Shown here piece after piece: positions 53,659-63,125 of a stretch of 64,000 nucleotides of DNA. The notes under the pieces are model-generated. The model made no database searches. It saw only the letters and a program-made list of their open reading frames with translations, and was not told the origin of the DNA. Position 1 is the first letter of the stretch. Every line of letters starts with the position of its first letter. A program made the position numbers and the translations under genes. The stretch is from Actinopolyspora saharensis. GTDB taxonomy: Bacteria; Actinomycetota; Actinomycetes; Mycobacteriales; Pseudonocardiaceae. The stretch spans positions 620,001 to 684,000 of the forward strand of contig NZ_FNKO01000002.1 in the NCBI RefSeq assembly GCF_900100925.1, given 5' to 3'.

Positions 53659-55008
53659 CTACTCCCGCAGCACCGCGAGCACCTCGTCACGCAGGGCGGC
53701 CATCGTCTCGGAATCGGCCGCCTCGACGTTCAGGCGCAGCACCGGCTCGGTGTTGGACGGACGGAGATTGAACCACGAACCGTCCCCCAGTTCCACGGTA
53801 AGCCCGTCGAGCTCGTCGATACGAGCGCCGTTGCGCTCCCGGAAGGAGTCGATCACCGCGCGCATCCGGGTGGTCTGGTCGTCCACCCGCGAGTTGACCT
53901 CGCCGGAGGCCACGTAGCGGGAGTAGTCGGACATCAGCTCGGCCAGGCCCTTGTGCTGCTCCCCCAGCGCGGCCAGCACGTGCAGGGCGGCGAGCATCCC
54001 CGAGTCGGCGCGCCAGAAGTCGCGGAAGTAGTAGTGCGCCGAGTGCTCCCCGCCGAAGATCGCGCCGGTTTCGGCCATCGTCTGCTTGATGAAGGAGTGA
54101 CCGACCCTGGTGCGCAGCGGTTTGCCGCCGTTCTCGCGCACTATCTCGGGAACGCCCCTGGACGTGATCAGGTTGTGGATGACCGTGGCGCCCGGTTCCC
54201 GCTTCAGCTCCCTGGTGGCGATCAACGCCGTGATGGCGCTCGGGGCGACGGGGGCGCCCTCCGCGTCGAGCACGAAACAGCGATCGGCGTCACCGTCGAA
54301 GGCCAGTCCCGCGTCGGCCCCCACCTCGCGGACCTTGGCACGCAGGTCCTCGAGGTTCTCCGACTTCAGCGGATTGGCCTCGTGGTTGGGGAAGGTCCCG
54401 TCGAGTTCGAAGTACATGGGCACCAGCTCGATGGGCAGCCCCTCCAGCACGCTGGGGACCGTGTGCCCCGCCATGCCGTTGCCCGCGTCCACCGCGAGCC
54501 GCAGCGGCCGGATGGAGGTCAGATCGACCAGCCCGCGCAGGAAGTCCGCGTAGTCCCGGAGCATGTCCCGCTCGGTGATCGAACCCTGCGCACCCAGGAA
54601 CTCGGGAACCCCGTGGCCGACCAGCTCCTTGATCTCGGACAGACCGCTGTCCTGACCGACCGGGGCCGCTCCGGCCCGGCACAACTTGATCCCGTTGTAC
54701 TCGGGCGGATTGTGACTGGCCGTGAACATCGCGCCGGGGAGGTCCAAGTGCCCGGAAGCGAAGTACAGCATGTCCGTGCTGGCCAGCCCGATGTTGACCA
54801 CATCGATCCCCTGACCGGTCACTCCCTCGGAGAACGCGGCCGCCAGCTCGGGAGAGGACTCCCGCATGTCGTGGCCGACCACCACGGCGGGGCCACCGAC
54901 CAGTCTGGTGAACGCGGCACCGACCTCCCGGGCCACCTCCGCGTTCAGTTCTTCGCCCACCAAACCCCGGATGTCGTACGCCTTGACGATCCCCGACAGG
55001 TCCCGCAC
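53659..55008 (-). CDS. manB: phosphomannomutase/phosphoglucomutase
   Basis: A 449-residue alpha-D-phosphohexomutase. Start VRDLSGIVKAYDIRG at GTG 55008 (GGGGAGAG upstream). The phospho-Ser loop is MFTASHNPPEYNGIK, the Mg2+ loop FDGDADRCF, and the sugar-specificity loop GGEHSAHYYF. The last resembles PMM/PGM enzymes with GEMSxHxF. It makes mannose-1-phosphate for GDP-mannose, with manA and the neighbouring SIS gene. In M. tuberculosis the same position holds manB (Rv3257c). A longer N-terminus is possible, but the extra residues do not resemble the family. Confidence 0.95.
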   Translation of the reverse strand: MRDLSGIVKAYDIRGLVGEELNAEVAREVGAAFTRLVGGPAVVVGHDMRESSPELAAAFSEGVTGQGIDVVNIGLASTDMLYFASGHLDLPGAMFTASHNPPEYNGIKLCRAGAAPVGQDSGLSEIKELVGHGVPEFLGAQGSITERDMLRDYADFLRGLVDLTSIRPLRLAVDAGNGMAGHTVPSVLEGLPIELVPMYFELDGTFPNHEANPLKSENLEDLRAKVREVGADAGLAFDGDADRCFVLDAEGAPVAPSAITALIATRELKREPGATVIHNLITSRGVPEIVRENGGKPLRTRVGHSFIKQTMAETGAIFGGEHSAHYYFRDFWRADSGMLAALHVLAALGEQHKGLAELMSDYSRYVASGEVNSRVDDQTTRMRAVIDSFRERNGARIDELDGLTVELGDGSWFNLRPSNTEPVLRLNVEAADSETMAALRDEVLAVLRE

Positions 55009-55326
55009 GCTGCACTCTCCCCGTAGTAACGGCACTCTTGCCTGCGTGCCGAGCCTACCGGCGACCGCGGTGGAAGTGGTGTCCGCCGGACGGCCAAGAA
55101 CGCGAACCGATCCGCTCGTCCGTATGGACCCCACGAGTGCCACCCGATTCCGAGCACGCGAAAACCCCAGCACAGCACGAGGAGCTCAGCCACACGTCAC
55201 GGCGCTGCCGAGCGAACCGCCCACGAGGCATCCCTCGGACACACCACGTGCCCAGTGAGCCAAACCACATCCCAGTGGGGTATCCCACGTCGAGTCGGCA
55301 GGACTCGCCCGGACGCACCGGGCGGA
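55009..55326. other. intergenic region manB / DUF3499 gene
   Basis: A 318-base gap between minus-strand genes. It contains several short repeats of CACG/CCCAGTG (for example CCCAGTG at 55252 and 55272), but no hairpin long enough to be a convincing terminator, no RNA gene and no coding ORF. Confidence 0.35.
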
Positions 55327-55701
55327 TCAGTCCTTGCCCGGATCGGGAAGCGCACGCAGGTGCCCACGCCTGCTTCCGCCGCCACGCACTCCCGGGTTCT
55401 CCGTCGCCGACGGATCGGTACGCCCGGCCTCACGAACCGCCTCGGCCAAGGCGGTCAGATCGTCCTCCGAAGGCTGCGCGGCGGAGAACTCCCCCTCGTG
55501 GCGCACGACGTGCCACCCCTTGGGGACGGTCAACCGCATCGCGTGCTCCTCGCAGAGATCATAGCTGTGAGGTTCGACATAACTAGCCAGCGGCCCGACC
55601 ACGGCGGTCGAATCCGCATAGGCATAGGTCAGCGTAGCTACCGCCGGGTGGGTGCACCCGGTTCGCGAGCAACGCCTCACGCTCCGCACGCCTGGCACCA
55701 T
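55327..55701 (-). CDS. DUF3499-family protein
   Basis: About 124 residues. VRRCSRTGCTHPAVATLTY and SYDLCEEHAMRL give four potential zinc ligands (CxxxxC ... CxxH), followed by a Ser/Gly/Arg-rich disordered tail. It matches the actinobacterial DUF3499 family (Rv3258c) in position and motif; function unknown. Start uncertain: ATG 55701 after AAGGGCG, or GTG 55689, which lies 7 bases after TATGGT and would be leaderless. Confidence 0.85.
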   Translation of the reverse strand: MVPGVRSVRRCSRTGCTHPAVATLTYAYADSTAVVGPLASYVEPHSYDLCEEHAMRLTVPKGWHVVRHEGEFSAAQPSEDDLTALAEAVREAGRTDPSATENPGVRGGGSRRGHLRALPDPGKD

Positions 55702-55957
55702 AGCGCCCTTGTCACGCCAACACTCGATGGCACGCGGAAAACTCCCCCGAACAGCCGGTCACCAACCACCGGAACGCGCGACGACGGCCTCGCCGTCCGC
55801 CCGGTTGTACTGCGAAGATCATCTATGGGGTGAAGTATGACACGAAGGGTTAACACTCGCACGGACCAGTTCCGAACGTACGCTGCCGAACACGGTGCGT
55901 TCGCGGACGTGCGGGCACGATTGCCAGGAAACCGCACGCACGGCGTACCCTCGTCGC

Positions 55958-56434
55958 GTGGTGACCGCACGGGAAACTCGGCAACGTCTCGGTAAACGAC
56001 GGGAACGTCGTGGTCGCGGAATGCGCGGACCGCTCTACCCCTCCTCCGTGCCCGCGGCCAAGAGCAGGTCCCAACGCTTCGACGCGCTCGTGCTCGAGGC
56101 GCTCGACCCCATCGAACAGCGCTGGCAGACGGAACTGACCCAGCTGGACGTGGCCGTGGACGAGGTCCCCCAGATCGAAACCACCTCACCGGACTCGGTG
56201 GTCTGGGGAGACGACGTGGTCGTGGACTCGAACGTGCCGCTCGCCCGGCTGGTCCCCGCGGGCGTGGACCGCCGCGGCTTTCCGACGCGGGCGCGGATCG
56301 TGCTGTACCGGAGGCCGCTGGAAGCGCGCGCACGGAACGGCTCCGACCTGACGGACCTGCTTCACGACGTGCTCGTGGAGCAGGTCGCCAACTACCTGGG
56401 GCTCGATCCCGGAGTTGTCGGTGGGAACCAGTAA
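55958..56434 (+). CDS. degenerate zincin-like metallopeptidase-family protein (Rv3259-like)
   Basis: A 158-residue protein: a basic N-terminal ~35 residues (RQRLGKRRERRGRGMRGPL), then FDALVLEALDPIEQRWQTEL and RIVLYRRPLEARARNGSDL, the frame of the minimal zincin family. The metal site H-E-x-x-H is not conserved: the corresponding helix reads DLLHDVLVEQVANYLGLDP, keeping Glu but with Val and Asn where His should be. It therefore probably lacks zinc peptidase activity. GTG 55958 is 6 bases after TACCCT (leaderless-type). It corresponds to Rv3259, next to whiB2 and manB. Confidence 0.82.
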   Translation: MVTARETRQRLGKRRERRGRGMRGPLYPSSVPAAKSRSQRFDALVLEALDPIEQRWQTELTQLDVAVDEVPQIETTSPDSVVWGDDVVVDSNVPLARLVPAGVDRRGFPTRARIVLYRRPLEARARNGSDLTDLLHDVLVEQVANYLGLDPGVVGGNQ

Positions 56435-56590
56435 GAAGAAGTTCGGCGGCGTCGGTTGGCGTAGGTGGTTCCGTGGCGGAACCTCCCGCGGCGGTGCCGA
56501 CTGTTTAGGCTCAGAGCGCCCGCGTTGACGTGGAGCCTTTGGTCGGGAGTTCCTGTGGCTGCGCTCGGCGGGATCCTCGGAAGCTTTCGA

Positions 56591-56608
56591 ACGTTTCGCG
56601 CGAAACGT
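56591..56608. repeat. perfect 18-bp palindrome, parS-like
   Basis: ACGTTTCGCGCGAAACGT, perfectly self-complementary, in the 204-base gap between convergent zincin-like and glycosyltransferase genes. It keeps the GTTTC/GAAAC arms of the ParB parS site (GTTTCACGTGAAAC) but has CGCG at the centre. It could be a weak/alternate ParB (or Noc-like) site, an operator, or part of a terminator stem. No second copy was noticed in the window. Confidence 0.6.
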
Positions 56609-56638
56609 CCCCAACACGTGGCCCGAGAAGCGGGCGGG

Positions 56639-59600
56639 TCACCCGGGGGCTCGTCGGTTCCGCGACCGACCGGGAACGGCACCGATCAGCGTGAACAGCA
56701 GCGCTGCCGCCTGCAACGAGAGCAGGGTCGTCCTGGGCACCCCGGTGAACCCGATGGTGACCTCCCCCGAGTTCTCGGGCAGCGGAACCGCGACCTGCTC
56801 ACCCCACCCGGTGGCGAGTCCGACCGGCTCACCGTCGATCCGCGCGCGCCAACCCGGCTCCCGCTGCGCGGCGAGCAGCAACGCGCGCCCCGGCCCTCCC
56901 GCGGAGAAGCGCACCGTCACGTGCGGCAGCCGCGCTCCGACCCGTATCGGGCGGGACTGCGGCCGCGGCTGCCCTCCCTCCCGCGCGTTGCTCGCCTGGG
57001 CCGGACCGAGCAGCGTCACCGGCGAGTTCGGCAGCAGCACGCGGAAGGCGGCACCCGTCCCCTCGACGGCCCCCGCCCTCGTCACGAGGTCACCGGCGAG
57101 CTCACCGAACCGGCGCGCCCGTTCGTCCCCCGGAACCGCGATCCGGCCCACTCCGCGAGCGGCAGCGGCGGCCACCCCGGAACGGACGCGGTCAGCACCG
57201 TCGGCCAGCAGGTCCGCTTCGATCCGCATGAGCGCGGAAGTCGCACCCGGCGCGGGAACCAGTGCCGCGGTGCCGAACCGTGGTCGCCCGTCCGGCGTCA
57301 ACTGCGGAGGAACCCCTCCGGGGCGAAGCCTCAACCAGTAGCCCTCCCCCGTCAGCTCGTCGTCGGCGACGGCCCCTGCGGTCACCCGCAACGGCCCGGA
57401 CTGCCCCGCGAACGTCGAACCGATCGCCAGCAGCCCGAGGGAGACCACCGTGGCAGCGGTGAGCAGCCGACGCATCGACGACGAGGCCGGCCGTCCCGCG
57501 CGCCCCGCCGCCACCGCGGCCAGCGTCGTCCACAGCAGACCGCAGGCGACGAGCAGCAGCGGTCCTCCCGGCCAGCCAACCGTTTCGGGCCCACCCCACA
57601 CCGGGCTGGAGGGGATTCGCCCGACCAGCAGGCTCGCCCCCCAGCCGACGAACGCCACGAGCACCCCGCCGAGCACCGTGCGGTCCCGGGAGCGCAGCAC
57701 GGCGAGCACTGCCGCGCACACCACCAGCACACCCGACCATCCGGTCACGGTGTTCACCGCGTTCAGGGACAGCAGCGAGATCCCGACCGGTGATTCCACC
57801 ACCGGCGCCCCCAGACCGTGCATCAGGAACCCGGGGTCGCGCGCCAGCACGGCGGGCCAGGGCAACAGGCAGGCCAGGGACAGCAGCACCAGCGAAGCGA
57901 ACCCCGCCGCGCGGCGGAACAGGCTGGTGCGCACGGCGGGGGGACAGCAGAACCCCGCCGCGGCGAGCACGAGCAGCAGCGCGTACGTCCCGGGGGCGAA
58001 GGCGGCCAGCACCGCCGCCCCCAGAGCTGTCCGACACGCCGTACCGAGCCAGTTCGGTCGTCCGGGGGTTCTGGCCGGGACGGCCCCCACCAGCGACATG
58101 GTCCCGAGGAGCAGCGGTGGGAGCAGCACGTGGGCGACCACGACGCCGATCCGCCCCTCGGCCGCCGCCAGCATCCCGACGGGCAGCAGCGCGTACGCCG
58201 CCGCTGCCAGCGCGCGCACCGTGCGGGAAACCGCGAGCCCGCCGCAGGCGTGGTAAGCAGCGGCCCCGGCGAGCGGGAGCTGCAACAGCACCAGCAGCGC
58301 CAGCGCGGCGGGCGGCCCGCCGAGCGGGGCGAGCAGCGCGCCCAGCAGCCCGAGCACCAGCAGGGCGGGCGGGGCCTGGGCCGCGGTCCCCCCGTGCACC
58401 GGGTGCCAGGCCGCCAGGTAACTCGACCAGGTGGTTTCCAGATCGGCGGCCGGAAGCAACCTGCCGCCGTGCAAGCTCAACCCGATCCGGGGAGCTTCCG
58501 CCAGCAGGCCGTGCACCACCAGGGCGAACAGCGCCAACCCCACCACCAGCACGACCGAGGGGTTGAGCAGCGTCTCGCGCAGCACGCGAGCTCGATTCAC
58601 CGGAACCAGCACCAACTGCTCGGAGCTGCCCGCGTCCTCCCCGGTGCGCGGCCCCGGTGAGGGACGTGGACGCGGGTCGCGCGGCCCCCGCTCGGGCTCC
58701 TCCGGGACCGCGACGACCACCGGTTCGGCCGGCCTGCGCAGCCCGGCAGCGGAACGTCTGCGGCCTCCGGCGGTGCCGAGAGCCCCCGCGGGCAGCGCGT
58801 CCGGCCCGTAACGCGGTCCCGCTCCGGAATCACGCACCACCGGCGCGGACTCCTCCCGCAGCGGAAGACCGAGCAGCGTGTCGTGCCGGACCCGATTCCG
58901 GACCATGCGGGCATATCCCGCCAGGCAGGCGATGCGTAATCGGGTGATCCTCCCGATCAGCAGCCCGCGAAAGCTCCGGTTCGCCGGGTTCCTGCCGTGC
59001 GTGCGCGCGGCGGAACGGATCCCGAGCCGCCCCGTCAGCAGCATCCGCGCGGCCGACGCCTCCGCTCGCGCCTGGGCGAACCTGCGCGCCGCGGCGCAGC
59101 CCAGCATCCGGAGCACCCCGAGCAGCAGCAGGCGCGCCATCGCGAATCGCCCGAACCGGGACCCGGTGTTGGCCAGGTAAGTGCGCAGCTCGTCCGCGCG
59201 GTTGACGGCGCCCCCGCTGCTCGCCACCGCCGTCGCCGCCCGCGGAAGCCCGCCACGAGCAGGCGAGTCCGTGGCGCGGCGCGCCCGCGCCCGGGGCACG
59301 CACAGCACCAGGTGCCCCGCGGCGTTGATCCGCCACCCCAGGTCCACATCGACGCAGGGCGCGGAGAGCAGCTCGTCGAAACCGCCCAGCGCCTCGAAGA
59401 CTTCACGCCGCACCAGGGCGGTCGCGGCGGGAACGGCCAGCACCTCGGAGACCTGGAGCGCCGCCCCCGCGTCCTGCACTCCCGAGTCCTGCGCTCCTTC
59501 CCCGATCGCCGGGTCGAGCCCGAACTGCCCGACATCGGCGCGCACCCGCGCCGAGGTGTCCATGGACAGCCCGGCTTCGGTGAGCAGGCGGGGGTCCCGC

Positions 59601-60052
59601 GAGTCGAGCCCCAGCGGCCCGAGCATCGCCGCCGCGGAATCCGCTTCGGCCACCAGGAGCAGGTTCTCCAGGCACTCGGGCTCGGGAATCGAGTCGTCGC
59701 ACAGCGGCCACAACCAGCCGCCGGGATCACCCCAGCGCTCACGGGCGTGTTCCAGGGCGTGATCGACGGCGGCCCCGAACCCGGCCCCCTCCTCGACCGT
59801 GAGCACTCCGTCCACCGGCGCGGATCTCCCAGTGGACCCCGCGGTGGAGCTCTCCAGCCAGGAGCGGGTTCGTTCGTCCGCTTCCGGCACCACTGCCAGC
59901 AGATGGCGCGGACGGACCGTCGACCGCTCCAGCGCCGACAGCACCTCCGGCAACCAGTCCACGCCTCGACGGCACACCAGCACCGCCAGTACCGGTGCGG
60001 TGCTCAGGTGCGTCCGACTGGTCGACTGCGCAGCGGCGCGGAACTCGGCCAC
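56639..60052 (-). CDS. giant GT2 glycosyltransferase with membrane domain
   Basis: A 1137-residue protein. The N-terminal GT-A domain (~1-320) has VLAVLVCRRGVDWLPEVLSA, the DxD-like LCDDSIPEPECLENLLL and GGFDELLSAPCVDVDLGWR. From ~480 come many membrane segments (10 or more), then a C-terminal extracytoplasmic beta-rich region from ~900. The layout suggests lipid-linked or cell-wall polysaccharide assembly, with the GT domain transferring a sugar and the membrane domain exporting or using a polyprenyl carrier. The donor and acceptor are unknown. GTG 60052 with AGGAGA upstream. It lies between the zincin-like gene and whiB2, where related actinomycetes also place a large GT. Confidence 0.9.
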   Translation of the reverse strand: MAEFRAAAQSTSRTHLSTAPVLAVLVCRRGVDWLPEVLSALERSTVRPRHLLAVVPEADERTRSWLESSTAGSTGRSAPVDGVLTVEEGAGFGAAVDHALEHARERWGDPGGWLWPLCDDSIPEPECLENLLLVAEADSAAAMLGPLGLDSRDPRLLTEAGLSMDTSARVRADVGQFGLDPAIGEGAQDSGVQDAGAALQVSEVLAVPAATALVRREVFEALGGFDELLSAPCVDVDLGWRINAAGHLVLCVPRARARRATDSPARGGLPRAATAVASSGGAVNRADELRTYLANTGSRFGRFAMARLLLLGVLRMLGCAAARRFAQARAEASAARMLLTGRLGIRSAARTHGRNPANRSFRGLLIGRITRLRIACLAGYARMVRNRVRHDTLLGLPLREESAPVVRDSGAGPRYGPDALPAGALGTAGGRRRSAAGLRRPAEPVVVAVPEEPERGPRDPRPRPSPGPRTGEDAGSSEQLVLVPVNRARVLRETLLNPSVVLVVGLALFALVVHGLLAEAPRIGLSLHGGRLLPAADLETTWSSYLAAWHPVHGGTAAQAPPALLVLGLLGALLAPLGGPPAALALLVLLQLPLAGAAAYHACGGLAVSRTVRALAAAAYALLPVGMLAAAEGRIGVVVAHVLLPPLLLGTMSLVGAVPARTPGRPNWLGTACRTALGAAVLAAFAPGTYALLLVLAAAGFCCPPAVRTSLFRRAAGFASLVLLSLACLLPWPAVLARDPGFLMHGLGAPVVESPVGISLLSLNAVNTVTGWSGVLVVCAAVLAVLRSRDRTVLGGVLVAFVGWGASLLVGRIPSSPVWGGPETVGWPGGPLLLVACGLLWTTLAAVAAGRAGRPASSSMRRLLTAATVVSLGLLAIGSTFAGQSGPLRVTAGAVADDELTGEGYWLRLRPGGVPPQLTPDGRPRFGTAALVPAPGATSALMRIEADLLADGADRVRSGVAAAAARGVGRIAVPGDERARRFGELAGDLVTRAGAVEGTGAAFRVLLPNSPVTLLGPAQASNAREGGQPRPQSRPIRVGARLPHVTVRFSAGGPGRALLLAAQREPGWRARIDGEPVGLATGWGEQVAVPLPENSGEVTIGFTGVPRTTLLSLQAAALLFTLIGAVPGRSRNRRAPG

Positions 60053-60543
60053 CGTCTCCTCCCGCGTGCCGGGGTCCGATCACCGCACGACAGTAATGGA
60101 CGCCACACGTTCGCGGAGAGAATGCTCGCCGAACCGGTTCGCGTTGATTCCGCACCGGAGCGACGAAGTGGCGCGGTGTTGCGCGTTCCGCAGGACGCCG
60201 CGGGGCACGCCCGTGACGACGAGCCGTGTGCCCCGCCCGTTCGACCGCTGCACCGCGGGCGGATCACCTTGGACAGTCCACGCTCCACGGATCGTTTTGC
60301 GTGGCGATGTGGACGGCGGCACCGGCCGCGCGGGTGGATGACAAGCGGCCGACGCCGCTTGCCCGAACCACCGGTCCGGCCGAGCGAGCACTCGCCCGGT
60401 CCGCACGGATCCTTCACCGTCCGTCCGCGGAGCGGAACCGGAAGCGGAGGGAAAAACCGGTCCGCACCCACCCCACTCCGCGAGCGCGAAAAGGTGACCC
60501 GCCTTCGCTCAAGCGCTTTCGGATACCGGGAACCGCGCGGAGC
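60053..60543. other. intergenic region GT2 gene / whiB2
   Basis: About 490 bases between two minus-strand genes. It holds the GT2 promoter region; I could not identify a terminator for whiB2 or any RNA gene. Two possible leader hairpins around 60180-60250 are weak. Confidence 0.35.
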
Positions 60544-60852
60544 TCACCCCGCCTGACGTTTGAGCCTGCGCCGTTCCCGTTCGGAAAGACCGCCCCAAAT
60601 GCCGAACCTCTCGTCGTGCTCCAGGGCGTATTCGAGACATTCCGAACGGACTTCACATCCCGCGCAAATGCGTTTCGCTTCGCGGGTGGATCCGCCCTTT
60701 TCCGGAAAGAATGCCTCCGGATCGGTTTGCGCGCACAGGGCGCGCTCCTGCCAGTCCTGATCTTCTTCGGAGTCGATCAGTCCGGCCAGAATGTCGAGCT
60801 CGCCGACGCGAGCCTCTTCCCCCTCCGTGAGGCCTTGCTCGGTCTGCAACAT
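60544..60852 (-). CDS. whiB2: WhiB-family protein WhiB2 (WhmD-like)
   Basis: A 102-residue WhiB protein: RALCAQTDPEAFFPEKGGST, then AKRICAGCEVRSECLEYALE, four Cys in C-x-n-C-x2-C-x5-C. The turn is FGIWGGLSERERRRLKRQAG. The acidic N-terminal extension (TEQGLTEGEEARVGELD) matches WhiB2/WhmD, the essential division-linked paralogue, and its position next to Rv3259-like and fbiA agrees. ATG 60852 has GGGGAGG upstream. Confidence 0.94.
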   Translation of the reverse strand: MLQTEQGLTEGEEARVGELDILAGLIDSEEDQDWQERALCAQTDPEAFFPEKGGSTREAKRICAGCEVRSECLEYALEHDERFGIWGGLSERERRRLKRQAG

Positions 60853-61318
60853 GTGAACCTCCCCCGTTCAGTTATTCCGTTCCCGCGGACCTCCCCAGGA
60901 CGCGCGGGACGTGGTGAACCGGCTCCCACCGGTTCGGTATTCGGCCGTGAACTCCGGCCGCCGGACGCAGCACCGAGGTCACGCCACCAAGGAGCCGTCC
61001 GACCGTGCACTTACCGGGCCTCCCGCACCCGGTACCGCCGAAGGAGTAAGCATCACCACACCTGGAGGGAGTGGCAATCAACCCTTCGGGCGGTTGAATA
61101 ACACTGTTGTGATTACACCCGCGTCCCTCCCAGTGGTCAAGTGGAGACCTTCCGTAGGGGGAACGGGCAACAGCTCCACGGAGCAGAACCACTCCGCCAC
61201 CATGCGTCCATCGGACTGCTCCGTTCGGCCTTCCAAGATCCCGGATCTAGGAATACCACCGACACCTCGATCGTGCCCGGCGAGCGAACGGGACACTGGT
61301 GGGGTGCGAAATACCGCG
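60853..61318. other. divergent intergenic region whiB2 / M50 protease
   Basis: About 465 bases, locally AT-richer at 61090-61115 (AATAACACTGTTGTGATTACA), which probably includes promoters in both directions. An inverted repeat GAACCGG...CCGGTTC at 60916-60935 lies upstream of whiB2. No RNA gene or ORF was supported. Confidence 0.4.
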
Positions 61319-62053
61319 ATGCGCGTGAGCCCCCTGTTCCTGGCCTTGCTGGCCGTCACGGTGGCGGGCGGATTTCTGGCCACTCTGAACAGTGCTTTCC
61401 TTTACACGACCGGCGTAGTACTGATCGTGCTCGGCGGCTGGGCCACCTCCCTGTGCCTGCACGAATTCGGACACGCGATCACCGCTTTCCGCGGGGGAGA
61501 CCGCTCGGTGCGTTCCAAGGGCTACCTCACCCTCGACCCGCGCCACTACACCGATCCCGTGGTCAGCCTGCTGCTTCCGATCCTGTTCGTGTTGATCGGC
61601 GGTATCCCTCTTCCGGGTGGGGCGGTGTGGATCAACCACACGGCACTGCGGTCCAAAAAGGACGAGGCGACCGTGTCCCTCGCCGGGCCGCTGACGAACC
61701 TGCTGATCGGGATCGGGCTGACCGCATCGGTGGCCACCGTCGACATGCCGCCGGCTCTCGGCGCGGGACTGTCGTACCTGGCCTTCCTGCAGGTGATCGC
61801 CTTCGTGCTCAACATCCTCCCCGTGCCGGGGCTGGACGGCTACGGCGCCATAGAGCCCTGGCTGTCCTTCCGGGCGCGCGAGCTCGGCGAGAAGGCCCGC
61901 CCGTGGGCCCCGCTGGGGATCATCCTGATCCTGTTCGTCATCCCCGGGGCCAGCTACGTGTTCTTCAACGTGGCCTTCGGGCTGTTCGACGCGGTCGGCG
62001 GGACGGGCAGGCTCGCCGCCATCGGCGAGACCACGTTCCGCTTCTGGGAGTGA
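61319..62053 (+). CDS. M50 (site-2) membrane metalloprotease
   Basis: A 244-residue polytopic protein with HEFGH (in LCLHEFGHAITAFRGG) in an early membrane segment, and the second metal site NILPVPGLDGYG (NxxPxxxLDG). These are the catalytic signatures of S2P-family intramembrane proteases. The alternative start GTG 61304 gives a five-residue longer form. It is too short for a PDZ domain. The substrate is unknown: S2P-type proteases often cleave anti-sigma factors or signalling membrane proteins. It is divergent from whiB2 and 61 bases upstream of fbiA. Confidence 0.9.
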   Translation: MRVSPLFLALLAVTVAGGFLATLNSAFLYTTGVVLIVLGGWATSLCLHEFGHAITAFRGGDRSVRSKGYLTLDPRHYTDPVVSLLLPILFVLIGGIPLPGGAVWINHTALRSKKDEATVSLAGPLTNLLIGIGLTASVATVDMPPALGAGLSYLAFLQVIAFVLNILPVPGLDGYGAIEPWLSFRARELGEKARPWAPLGIILILFVIPGASYVFFNVAFGLFDAVGGTGRLAAIGETTFRFWE

Positions 62054-62114
62054 CGCCGGGGCGCGCACCAGGTTGCGCGCCACCGGTCCCCGCGGGCGTG
62101 GGAGGATTCCCGTC

Positions 62115-63125
62115 GTGAAGGTCGCAGTACTGGTCGGCGGAGTCGGTGGCGCGCAATTCCTGCTGGGAGTCAAGGAGGCTCTCGGGATGCCCGCGATCGG
62201 CGAGCCCGAGCAAGAATCACCGCACGAGATCTCGGCCGTGGTCAACATCGCCGACGACGTCTGGATGCACGGCCTGCGGGTGTGCCCCGATCTGGACACC
62301 TGCATGTACACCCTCGGCGGGGGCATCGACACGGCCAAGGGATGGGGACGCGAGTCCGAGACCTGGTCCGTCTCCGCGGAGCTGTCCGCCTACGGCGCCG
62401 AACCGAGCTGGTTCGGCCTCGGGGACAGGGACATCGCCACGCACCTGGTGCGCACCAGGATGCTGCGCGCGGGCTACCCGCTCTCGGCGATCACCGAGGC
62501 GCTGTGCGACCGCTGGCGCCCCGGGGTGAACCTGCTCCCCGTCACCGATGACAGGGTCGAGACCCACGTGGCCATCGAGGATCCGCAGGGTGCAGGCCCC
62601 AAGGCCGTGCACTTCCAGGAGTGGTGGGTCCGCCACGGCGCCGGCCCGGAGGCGAACGCGATCGTGCCGGTCGGCGCGGAGGAGGCCACCGCGCTGCCGG
62701 AGACGCTGGAAGCGATCTCCGGGGCCGACGTCGTGCTGCTGGCCCCGTCCAACCCTGTGGTCAGCATCGGCACCGTGCTCGCCGTTCCCGGCGTGCGCGC
62801 GGCGCTGCGGGAGACCGCTGCCCCGGTTGTGGGGTTGTCGCCCATCGTCGGCGGCAGCGCGGTGCGCGGGATGGCCGACTCCTGCCTGCGCGCCATCGGG
62901 GTGGACAGCACGGCCCAGGCAGTCGGGCAGCACTACGGCTCCCGCTCCACCTCGAACGAGGGAATTCTGGACGCCTGGCTGGTGGACAGCTCCGACACCG
63001 CGCAGATTCCCGGGGTGGCGACCCGTTCCGTCCCGCTGATCATGTCGGACGTGTCCGCCAGCGCCCAGATGGCGCGCGCCGCCTTCGAGATCGGCGGGGT
63101 GGCGGTACCGGAGGTGGCAGGATGA
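62115..63125 (+). CDS. fbiA: 2-phospho-L-lactate/PEP transferase FbiA (coenzyme F420 biosynthesis)
   Basis: A 336-residue CofD/FbiA protein. N-terminal [17 protein letters not shown], then [20 protein letters not shown] and [13 protein letters not shown], and [20 protein letters not shown] and [18 protein letters not shown], all FbiA landmarks. It transfers the activated phospho(enol)pyruvyl or lactyl group to Fo, giving (dehydro)F420-0. GTG 62115 with GGAGGA eight bases upstream. Its TGA overlaps the fbiB start by four bases (ATGA), so the two are coupled. Confidence 0.97.
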   Translation: MKVAVLVGGVGGAQFLLGVKEALGMPAIGEPEQESPHEISAVVNIADDVWMHGLRVCPDLDTCMYTLGGGIDTAKGWGRESETWSVSAELSAYGAEPSWFGLGDRDIATHLVRTRMLRAGYPLSAITEALCDRWRPGVNLLPVTDDRVETHVAIEDPQGAGPKAVHFQEWWVRHGAGPEANAIVPVGAEEATALPETLEAISGADVVLLAPSNPVVSIGTVLAVPGVRAALRETAAPVVGLSPIVGGSAVRGMADSCLRAIGVDSTAQAVGQHYGSRSTSNEGILDAWLVDSSDTAQIPGVATRSVPLIMSDVSASAQMARAAFEIGGVAVPEVAG

